Part shown: positions 14,319 through 20,345 of the stretch, piece after piece | Numbering within the stretch: the stretch's first letter is position 1 | Layout of the letters: each line of letters starts with the position of its first letter | Virus record (IMG/VR): IMGVR_UViG_3300047562_003853 | Span: 1 to 20,345 of that record | Length of the DNA: 20,345 bases | Source of the DNA: a virus | Direction: 5' to 3' (one strand) | Position numbers and translations under genes: made by a program | The notes under the pieces: model-generated | Told to the model about the DNA's origin: nothing | Databases searched by the model: none | Seen by the model: the letters and a program-made list of their open reading frames with translations, nothing else

Positions 14319-14390
14319 TAGGACCGCCGAGAATTGAACTCGGTTCTGCCGCTTATAAGGCGACGGCTTTAACCAATAAGCAACGGTCCC
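14319..14390 (-). tRNA. tRNA-Ile (UAU)
   Basis: 72 nt. Acceptor GGGACCG/CGGTCCT, discriminator A; D arm GCTT-ATTGGTTA-AAGC; anticodon arm GTCGC-CTTATAA-GCGGC (anticodon TAT, reading AUA); T arm CCGAG-TTCAATT-CTCGG. CCA is not encoded. Six nt separate it from tRNA-Met, so the two are probably cut from one precursor. Confidence 0.95.
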
Positions 14391-14396
14391 ATGAAC

Positions 14397-14417
14397 TGAT
14401 ACGAGCCTATCGTATCA
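14397..14417 (-). other. 8-bp hairpin at the orf43 stop, 6 nt before tRNA-Ile
   Basis: The arms TGATACGA and TCGTATCA form a perfect 8-bp stem with loop TAGGC on the minus strand. The first three bases are the TGA of orf43. There is no T-run, which argues against simple termination and fits a cleavage or stability signal separating the mRNA from the tRNAs. Confidence 0.55.
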
Positions 14418-14546
14418 TATTCGTCCTGTTGCTGTCAAGCGGTTCTTTAAGGCTTGCCTACGCTTCCTAGCATCCCTCAAAGCTTGTGGTTTGAGGTGCC
14501 TTTTCTGTTCTTTTTTACTATGATGTTGCCAATTTGGAACAGTCAT
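14415..14546 (-). CDS. Small highly basic protein, orf43 (43 aa)
   Basis: The chain starts MTVPNWQHHSKKEQKRHLKP and contains 13 Lys/Arg and 3 His against only 2 acidic residues. From about residue 20 (QALRDARKRRQALKNRL) it looks like one basic helix. The ATG has a strong Shine-Dalgarno, GAGG 7 nt upstream, and promoter elements just before it; longer TTG-started versions would overlap the promoter and are rejected. The base composition is visibly more GC-rich than the adjoining structural genes, which may mean a different origin. A nucleic-acid-binding role is likely from charge alone. I do not recognise a family; any likeness to ribosomal protein bS21 is compositional only. It leads the tRNA transcript. 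Confidence 0.7.
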   Translation of the reverse strand: MTVPNWQHHSKKEQKRHLKPQALRDARKRRQALKNRLTATGRI

Positions 14547-14569
14547 TAGACTTCCTCGACCTGTGTATG

Positions 14570-14577
14570 TATTTATG
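14570..14577 (-). promoter_or_regulatory. Late-promoter-like motif overlapping the sigma70 -10
   Basis: Reads CATAAATA on the minus strand, one mismatch from TATAAATA, and overlaps the TACCAT -10 element, so one site could be used by both host and phage late RNA polymerase forms. It lies 23 nt before the orf43 ATG. Confidence 0.35.
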
Positions 14578-14603
14578 GTAGCACGCCAATCCTGTGCTGT
14601 CAA
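14575..14603 (-). promoter_or_regulatory. Sigma70-type promoter for orf43 and the tRNA island
   Basis: Minus-strand TTGACA (14598-14603, perfect -35), a 17-nt spacer and TACCAT (14575-14580, 4 of 6 to TATAAT). It precedes the Shine-Dalgarno and ATG of orf43 and is the first promoter after the needle gene, so it probably drives orf43, tRNA-Ile and tRNA-Met. Confidence 0.55.
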
Positions 14604-14662
14604 CCCCCTTGACAAATCCCAAGAACCTGAGTAGGATGGCTCTGTCAGGGTTCAGAATCATT

Positions 14663-15742
14663 CTATGCATTTAAATATATCTGTTTACCTTGTATCTGTA
14701 CTTTAGCAGTAGCTTTAATATCAATATTTTTTCTAGCAGTGGCTACTATATCTCCAGCTACAGAATCTATATTAATATTAGAAGAAGATTTAATTTTAAT
14801 AGAATCTTTTTCAGATGGTCCTACATCAAGAACATATGTTTCTAATTGATCTTGACTTTCAGATCTTCCAAATATTTTTTCAGTTTTCTTTCCAATAATT
14901 TCTTCATATGAATTTCCTTTAAACTTAGCAGCATATCCTGCTTTACCAGAAAGTAAAACATTACCATCACTACTTAATTGGAAATCTTTTCTTACAGCTA
15001 CTCTATATTCACCGTTAACGACATAATTAATTCCTCCAATAGTATTAACTGTAGTTAATGCAGCAGGATTTTGCTTTTGATTAACTGTTACTTCACCAGC
15101 TCCATCAGTATATTTTCCTCCAGTAATAGTTTCATTTAAAAATGATGTATTAAGATTGTAATCATTTGTTATTACGTTTACTTTTCCTCCACCTTCTCCA
15201 GCTTCAAGATTAATCATTTCTCCAGCTTTTAAAGTCAATACATTAGCAGCATTTATAGTAATATTGGAACCACCAAGAACTATTTCTCCTCCTTTGGATT
15301 CAATTGCTACATCTCCTTCAACAAATAAAGAATATGCTGGAGTCTTTTCTACCTCTTCTTTACCACCATTATTTGTTTTAGTTCTTTCATTATCGTTTCC
15401 TTTTACATGAATAGATACTGATCTAGAAGTTTCCATTCTATCATCAGCTTTTATAATTACTTTACCTCCACAACCACTTTGTCCTGTTTTACCAGAAGCT
15501 AGTATAATATTTCCAGCTGAATCAAAATGAAAAATTGATTGTCCATTGGTTAAAATATAACCACTAGATCCATCTTTATTTGTATATGTTCCCATTGTCC
15601 AGCCATGCTGAGTAGCTAATACATGGAAATCATCATTACATATTTGACCTTCTTCTAATTCTTCTTTTCTTCCATCTGTTGGGTTAGCAACAGAGTCTAC
15701 CTTTACATTTGAAGGTTTTTGTGTGTAGGAATCTTTTGACAT
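14663..15742 (-). CDS. Baseplate central spike/needle protein, gp5 C-terminal-like beta-helix (359 aa)
   Basis: The C-terminal third is a run of short beta repeats (about residues 310-359: SIKIKSSSNINIDSV, KNIDIKATAKVQIQGKQIYL) of the I-x-I-x-[AG] type that forms the triple-stranded beta-helix of T4 gp5C and VgrG spikes. Residues about 40-95 (GWTMGTYTNKDGSSGYILTN, SIFHFDSAGNIILASG) and 140-190 (GDVAIESKGGEIVLGGSNIT) continue the repeat pattern. The ATG overlaps the stop of the gp5-like gene (TAATG), so translation is coupled; a TTG three codons earlier is ignored. No lysozyme domain. It probably forms or extends the membrane-piercing needle with the gp5-like hub protein. T4 makes these parts as one polypeptide that is later cleaved. 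Fold assignment is good; exact assembly is inferred. Confidence 0.75.
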   Translation of the reverse strand: MSKDSYTQKPSNVKVDSVANPTDGRKEELEEGQICNDDFHVLATQHGWTMGTYTNKDGSSGYILTNGQSIFHFDSAGNIILASGKTGQSGCGGKVIIKADDRMETSRSVSIHVKGNDNERTKTNNGGKEEVEKTPAYSLFVEGDVAIESKGGEIVLGGSNITINAANVLTLKAGEMINLEAGEGGGKVNVITNDYNLNTSFLNETITGGKYTDGAGEVTVNQKQNPAALTTVNTIGGINYVVNGEYRVAVRKDFQLSSDGNVLLSGKAGYAAKFKGNSYEEIIGKKTEKIFGRSESQDQLETYVLDVGPSEKDSIKIKSSSNINIDSVAGDIVATARKNIDIKATAKVQIQGKQIYLNA

Positions 15743-18648
15743 TATGGACAATCAATATATTTACCAGTACCAATTTTAGCATAACCAAGTCTTTCTAACT
15801 CAGTAGTTTCTAGACACGAGAGATTTGGTATAACTCTAGCTCCAGATCCACCACCACCAATAATAATTATTTCGGGAATTGATTCGTAACTAATAGTTCT
15901 ATCTAAAGATTCAACACTAGTTACATATCCATCTTCATTTATAATTGCTCTAGCAACATTTGAATTGCCATCAACATAAACTTCAGGTGCTTCAATATAT
16001 TTTTTACCTGGTGATAATAATGTAAATGAATCAATAATACAAATTAAATTAGTAGTTTTAGGTGTATTTCTAGTATAATTAATTCCATTTCTAGTCAATC
16101 TTATTTCAGAAACGAACCCATTATTATTTAACAATGCTATACCAGTGGCTCCATAACCTTCTCCTGTTATAATAACAGTAGGTGGTTTTTCGTAGGGAGA
16201 TCCTGGATTATCTATTGGTATGTCAATAATTTCCCCATCATCTGTAGTAACAGGATCATTTACTGTTGGCTTTTCATATGTTGGAACATCTACTACTGGA
16301 TCTTCTACTATTCCAGTATCTTTTTGATTTGCTTTAATAGTAAGATCTACAAATCTGGAAGTATTTTCTACAACAAAAGTAAAAGATTCTTCATCTTCTA
16401 TATTAGTATCTTCAGCAATACCTAAAATTATTTTAGCTTTATTTGATATTACTTGAAAAGATCCACTTAAAGTATTGCTAATAAAATCAGATGGTGTAAT
16501 TTTAGATCCAAATATTGTATAATTAAATTCAGTTCCATCAATAATATTGGTAGTTTCAAATGTAATCATTACATCTTCGCCTTCATTATATACCGATTTA
16601 TCTGCATATAATTTATAAGTTGGTAATTGCTCTGTAACTATTTCTTCAAATTGAGCAGTAATAATAACATCAGCAAATTCTCCAGACTCATCTAAAGTAA
16701 ATGTTAATAATTCAGAACTTTCTATTGTACTATCATTAGCTATTTCAATATAAACTTCAGCTTTATTTGACATTATTGTTAATGTCCCAGTCAAAGATTC
16801 TGTGTTTAAATCAGATAATTCTATATTATTTCCAGATAAAGTATAATTTAATACAGTCTGATCAGATACATTTGTAGTGTTAATAGTATATTTTATTGTT
16901 TCACCTTCTGAATATAAACGTTTGTCTGTGATAACTTCATAAGTTGATAATGATGTTGGAATTTCTGGAACAGGATCTAATGGAGTGTTTGGAGTTTCTG
17001 GCGAAGGATTATTTGTAGTTGGTGTTGGAACATCAACTTCTTCGATTGGTTCTTCATCTGGTAAATCTTGATCAGATTCTGGTAAAAAATCTTTTCCAAT
17101 ACTTTCGTCATCTGTTACAGCTGTTGGTACAGATGGTGTAGATGAACTAGGTGAAGGATCTTTAAATATTCCTCCAATAAATTGTACACTAGTTTTTTTC
17201 TTTTTAGGATTTTTCTTTGCCTCATCACAAATTCCAGAAGAACTATATAATTCTCCATCTTCTATGGCTGCAATTAATTTATCTAAATCATCTTGATTAG
17301 ATTCTACAGAGCAATCTGTACATTTAACTTGAATTTTTTCACACTGCTCTTCTGGTCCTGTGCAAGAAATTCCAAGAAGACTTAATATTTTATTGATTAC
17401 ACTCCCAATAAGATTAAGAGGAGATTCTATAAATGATAATAATTCCTGTATTGGTCCTAATACAGTATTTACTAATGTATCTAATAAAGATAATATTTGA
17501 TTTAAAATTCCATCAATTAAACTATCAATTAAACAAGTAGCATTATTAAATGCATCCATTAAATATCCTAATAACAAATCAGTTAACCATTGAGCTATTT
17601 TATCTGTTAGATCTTCAATAGTACATCCTAATTCTTTAAAAATTTCATCAAATATTTTTTTGACTGCTTTTAATCTATTTCCTTTCTCACGTATCGGTTT
17701 GAAAGCTTTTTCTGGATCAGCTAATGGTCCAGTATTTCCAATAATTGCTCCTTCTGGATCTTCAGTTAGTAATGCTGCATCAATTAATTTTTTAATTGCT
17801 TCTTTCAATTGTTTAATAATTTCTCCTTTTATTCTCGCTATAAAAGATTTTACTAATCTAATAACTCTACCAATGTGATATCTAGCAATCTCCTCCGCAT
17901 CATATAGTAATCCATTTACTTTACTAACATAATATGTTCCAATATTTCCAGAAGATGCTTGGTTTGCTGCAAAAAAATCTCCCATTATTCTAGTTAAACC
18001 AGACTTAAGATTTTTATCTTGTCCGCATTTTGGATTTGCAATAACATTACAAATTTTTCCACCAATTGGATTAGTTTCTGTATTATTTGCCAATGCAGCT
18101 GCTAAAATTGGAGGAGCTCCACCTGGTTTATTTGATTTTGTTGCTGCAGGAAGACCACCATTTACATTAGCTTTTGTTTTCGGATCTTTTCCATCTTGCG
18201 ATTCCAAAGATCTATTTTGTTGTGGATTTACTTTTGGATCTGTGTATGTAGTAAAACTTTTTTCAGGACTACCTGGATTTGGATCTTTATTTTCTACTTC
18301 AGTTGCTCCAGCTGTATGACCAATAGATCCCATGATAATTGGTTTTTGCTTATCATTATCTAAGTAAAAACCAATTACCCAATTTCCTTGATTTAATCCT
18401 ACAGAAGCACCAGTAACTCCACCATCAGAAAATGGTGTGGTTACTGGTAGCATAACTTGAGCCCAAGGTAATTGATCAGTTGGAGTTATATCTCCAGATT
18501 TTAAGTGCTGACCAACAATACGTACACGATACCTACCAGAATTCTTAGGATCATCACCTTTTTTGCTTTCAACTTGTCCTACCCACCAGTTGAAACCATC
18601 TGATCCTATTTGATGTATTGGAAATAGCGAAGATAATACTGGATCCAT
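15742..18648 (-). CDS. gp5-like baseplate hub protein with OB-fold and Calx-beta-like repeats (968 aa)
   Basis: Residues about 20-115 match the T4 gp5 N-terminal OB-fold: NWWVGQVES, GRYRVRIVGQH, DQLPWAQVMLPVT, GVTGASVGLNQGNWVIGFYL, IIMGSIG. A Pro/Gly linker follows, then a long amphipathic helical stretch (about 235-435), a Cys cluster (ISC, EEQC, KCTDC) and an acidic Pro/Ser/Thr linker (490-565). Two ~95-residue Calx-beta-like repeats come next (about 566-664 and 676-772), both with EGE, TTN, NYT and SNKA positions shared. Two Gly-rich beta modules of the P-x-V-x-I-x-G-x-G-x-GA type end the chain (about 800-950). No T4-type lysozyme is visible where gp5 has one. It follows the gp27-like gene by 16 nt without a clear Shine-Dalgarno. 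Hub role is well supported; the repeats' role is unknown. Confidence 0.82.
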   Translation of the reverse strand: MDPVLSSLFPIHQIGSDGFNWWVGQVESKKGDDPKNSGRYRVRIVGQHLKSGDITPTDQLPWAQVMLPVTTPFSDGGVTGASVGLNQGNWVIGFYLDNDKQKPIIMGSIGHTAGATEVENKDPNPGSPEKSFTTYTDPKVNPQQNRSLESQDGKDPKTKANVNGGLPAATKSNKPGGAPPILAAALANNTETNPIGGKICNVIANPKCGQDKNLKSGLTRIMGDFFAANQASSGNIGTYYVSKVNGLLYDAEEIARYHIGRVIRLVKSFIARIKGEIIKQLKEAIKKLIDAALLTEDPEGAIIGNTGPLADPEKAFKPIREKGNRLKAVKKIFDEIFKELGCTIEDLTDKIAQWLTDLLLGYLMDAFNNATCLIDSLIDGILNQILSLLDTLVNTVLGPIQELLSFIESPLNLIGSVINKILSLLGISCTGPEEQCEKIQVKCTDCSVESNQDDLDKLIAAIEDGELYSSSGICDEAKKNPKKKKTSVQFIGGIFKDPSPSSSTPSVPTAVTDDESIGKDFLPESDQDLPDEEPIEEVDVPTPTTNNPSPETPNTPLDPVPEIPTSLSTYEVITDKRLYSEGETIKYTINTTNVSDQTVLNYTLSGNNIELSDLNTESLTGTLTIMSNKAEVYIEIANDSTIESSELLTFTLDESGEFADVIITAQFEEIVTEQLPTYKLYADKSVYNEGEDVMITFETTNIIDGTEFNYTIFGSKITPSDFISNTLSGSFQVISNKAKIILGIAEDTNIEDEESFTFVVENTSRFVDLTIKANQKDTGIVEDPVVDVPTYEKPTVNDPVTTDDGEIIDIPIDNPGSPYEKPPTVIITGEGYGATGIALLNNNGFVSEIRLTRNGINYTRNTPKTTNLICIIDSFTLLSPGKKYIEAPEVYVDGNSNVARAIINEDGYVTSVESLDRTISYESIPEIIIIGGGGSGARVIPNLSCLETTELERLGYAKIGTGKYIDCP

Positions 18649-18664
18649 TATTTAAACTTTATTA

Positions 18665-20059
18665 TTATTTAACAGAACTTTTATAATTTTTGATGCCATA
18701 ACTATCTCTTATCAATTCCAACTTAGTAACGAACTCTGGAATATTAGATCCATTTATAACTTGATAGTTGTGAGATAATTTTGAGATTAAATATGTTCCA
18801 CTAGATTCCTCATCATATTTTTTTACAGACCTTTCAGCTTCTGCTACCATATTTGGAATAAAAACCTCTATCTTATCTCCAACAACTAAGTTAGAATTAC
18901 CAGGTATACTTAATTCCATTTTTTGATTTTCCATTAAGTATCTTCTGGCAATCCCTTGACTAATATAATATTTTTGATAGTCTGGAAAAGAAGCTTTTCC
19001 TTTTTCATCTGGATTAGCTATTTCTTCTCCAGAAAACCATGTTTCGTGATCTAATACCATAGACATAACACGAGTAGGATTTTCTCCCATTTCTGTTTGG
19101 AATTTAGGAAGTATAGCTTGACTTCCTAAATGGGACATATTTTTAAATGTGTCTGCCATGTTATAAATGTATTCTTCATATTGTCCAGTAGAATAATTAT
19201 AAAATACCATGTAAGTAGAAAAAATACCGTTACGCATTTGATCTACCATATCTATTTCATTTTCAAATCTATATTCTTCTACAATGAATAAATTTTGTTC
19301 TGATCCAGGATCTCCAGCTGGTTTAGCATAATATTTTTCTTTTGGTGGTGTTCCTCCAAAGTTATCGGAACCATCTGAGCATAATTTATCCATCGATTTA
19401 AAAACAAAACCATTTTTATTTTCAAAAAATAAATACCCAGCAGTTCCAGAAGCCTTCTTAGTTTTTTGTGATATAGAACTATTAGAACTATTTGATTTAG
19501 AATTTTTTGATGACTCAAATTTAGAATTTTCTGGTACACTCTTCATCATAATATTTTGTATGATGGAGTGAGCTTTCTTTCCATTAGGATAGAAATTAAT
19601 TTTAAATTTTGATTTCTCTACATCGATTGGTTTTTTTGTTTTTAAATATTGCTTTAAAATTTTATTAACAATTTCATTAGGAAGACCGTTTAAATTTTCA
19701 AATATTCTAACACCTTCGTTGTATAATGCTTCTCTAGATATTAAAGCTAAATTATACATTTGAATACTTTTTGTAAATATTCTATTATAAACTTTGAATA
19801 CATGCATATCATATTCAACAACTTCATTTTTAATATTTTTTATCTTAATTAAAACTCTTTCTCCACCTTGTATTGGCATTTCTGCAATTAAATTTGTTCC
19901 ACTATCTAACATATTCAATACTGCAGTTATAAATGGAGAATAAATGTCTTCATAATATGAAAATACAGTAACTGCATCTGTTATATTATACTCAGAACCA
20001 TTAACATCAAATATAGATGCCTTTACTAGTTCAAAATGTTTAATAGATGGATTAGCCAT
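18665..20059 (-). CDS. gp27-like baseplate hub protein (464 aa)
   Basis: T4 gp27 trimers form the hub cylinder that carries gp5 and joins the tail tube. The N-terminal half here is a tube-like beta domain (ITDAVTVFSYYEDIYSPFIT, ERVLIKIKN, YDMHVFKVYNR). The middle has a Ser/Lys/Asn-rich insertion (about 172-205) before GYLFFENKNGFVFKSMDKL. The end (about 395-455) follows the gp27 pattern: GNSNLVVGDKIEVFIP, TYLISKLSHNYQ, VTKLELIRDS, against gp27's GNFNLTPGVKIIF, FYVDEVIHEL and TKLE. It is longer than T4 gp27 (391 aa), mostly through the insertion. The ATG directly follows the stop of the upstream gene. The next gene carries the gp5 OB-fold, the natural partner. Assignment rests on motif order and neighbourhood, not on strong identity. 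Confidence 0.72.
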   Translation of the reverse strand: MANPSIKHFELVKASIFDVNGSEYNITDAVTVFSYYEDIYSPFITAVLNMLDSGTNLIAEMPIQGGERVLIKIKNIKNEVVEYDMHVFKVYNRIFTKSIQMYNLALISREALYNEGVRIFENLNGLPNEIVNKILKQYLKTKKPIDVEKSKFKINFYPNGKKAHSIIQNIMMKSVPENSKFESSKNSKSNSSNSSISQKTKKASGTAGYLFFENKNGFVFKSMDKLCSDGSDNFGGTPPKEKYYAKPAGDPGSEQNLFIVEEYRFENEIDMVDQMRNGIFSTYMVFYNYSTGQYEEYIYNMADTFKNMSHLGSQAILPKFQTEMGENPTRVMSMVLDHETWFSGEEIANPDEKGKASFPDYQKYYISQGIARRYLMENQKMELSIPGNSNLVVGDKIEVFIPNMVAEAERSVKKYDEESSGTYLISKLSHNYQVINGSNIPEFVTKLELIRDSYGIKNYKSSVK

Positions 20060-20345
20060 TTAATATAAACCTTGTTGATATCCTAAGTTAAATGGAGATT
20101 GAACCCTCCAAATAGATGGAACATTGGAAGCAGAAGATGTTCTCTCTACATTATTTAATCCAGCAGTTGGCAAAGTTAATCCAATAGTTTGCATTGGTTG
20201 TGCTTGTTGTGGTGTTAGTCCAGGTAAAGGAGAAATTCCTGTCGGCTGAGCTGGTAATCCCGCAGGAGCTGCAGCAACTGGAGCATCAATTGTAACTTTA
20301 CCACCTCCTCTAACATAATTATCAACATATGGAGCTGGATTTACT
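20060..20345 (-). CDS. C-terminal end of an unidentified virion protein (partial)
   Basis: Only the last 94 residues are in the window. They begin VNPAPYVDNYVRGGGKVTID, pass through a Pro/Ala/Gln-rich stretch (APVAAAPAGLP, LTPQQAQPMQ) and end WRVQSPFNLGYQQGLY. The composition suggests a flexible linker and C-terminal tail of a structural protein. The stop TAA is followed at once by the ATG of the gp27-like gene, so the two are co-transcribed and probably coupled. A baseplate or tail protein is likely from position; I cannot say which. Confidence 0.7.
   Translation of the reverse strand, partial: VNPAPYVDNYVRGGGKVTIDAPVAAAPAGLPAQPTGISPLPGLTPQQAQPMQTIGLTLPTAGLNNVERTSSASNVPSIWRVQSPFNLGYQQGLY

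Noticed and set aside
14415-14546. orf43 as a phage ribosomal protein bS21
   Set aside because: The likeness is only high Lys/Arg content; no bS21 motif order is present.
14547-14615. TTG-started longer form of orf43
   Set aside because: It covers the TTGACA/-10 promoter elements, whereas the ATG at 14546 has a strong Shine-Dalgarno.
15743-15751. TTG start three codons before the needle-gene ATG
   Set aside because: The TAATG stop-start overlap at 15742 is a normal coupled start; nothing supports the TTG.
16000-18600. T4-type lysozyme domain within the gp5-like protein
   Set aside because: I looked for a catalytic Glu/Asp/Thr lysozyme pattern between the OB-fold and the beta repeats and saw only amphipathic helices and linkers.
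1-20345. CRISPR arrays, insertion sequences or an integrase with attachment site
   Set aside because: No regularly spaced direct repeats, transposase-like frame or integrase was seen; the hairpins near tRNAs are inverted repeats of differing sequence.

Overview
This window reads as part of a T4-like myovirus infecting marine cyanobacteria (Prochlorococcus or Synechococcus). Three things support this: AT-rich DNA; a T4-type baseplate-hub and tail-fibre gene set; and two phage-borne phycobilin genes, pebS and cpeT, which are known mainly from cyanophages. Every gene I accept lies on the minus strand, so transcription runs from position 20345 towards position 1.

Upstream module (20345-14663): the C-terminal end of an unidentified virion protein, a gp27-like baseplate hub protein, a 968-residue gp5-like hub protein with an OB-fold but no visible lysozyme, and a separate beta-helical needle protein resembling the C-terminal part of T4 gp5. 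These genes abut or nearly abut.

Central island (about 14660-11580): six tRNA genes (Ile-UAU, Met-CAU, Leu-UAA, Thr-UGU, Leu-UAG, Asn-GUU; none encodes CCA) and one tRNA-like degenerate element are mixed with small protein genes. Among these is a tight three-gene unit, pebS - orf90 - cpeT. PebS makes phycoerythrobilin from biliverdin and CpeT is a phycobiliprotein lyase, so the pair plausibly modifies light harvesting or bilin supply in the infected cell. Five tRNAs carry an inverted repeat within 0-3 nt of the 3' end. A sigma70-like promoter (with an overlapping late-promoter-like motif) stands at the start of the island and a hairpin terminator closes it.

Downstream module (11580-1): a perfect T4 late-promoter motif, TATAAATA, precedes a 9.07-kb gene for a 3,023-residue fibre or structural protein. 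Two probably paralogous collar-type fibre proteins with paired His-x-His motifs follow, then the start of a glycine-rich protein that runs off the window. These form one closely packed late operon.

The most interesting points are the pigment/tRNA island inside the tail-gene cluster, the hairpin next to almost every tRNA, a possible attenuator before pebS, the cpeT/tRNA-Thr overlap, and the split gp5.
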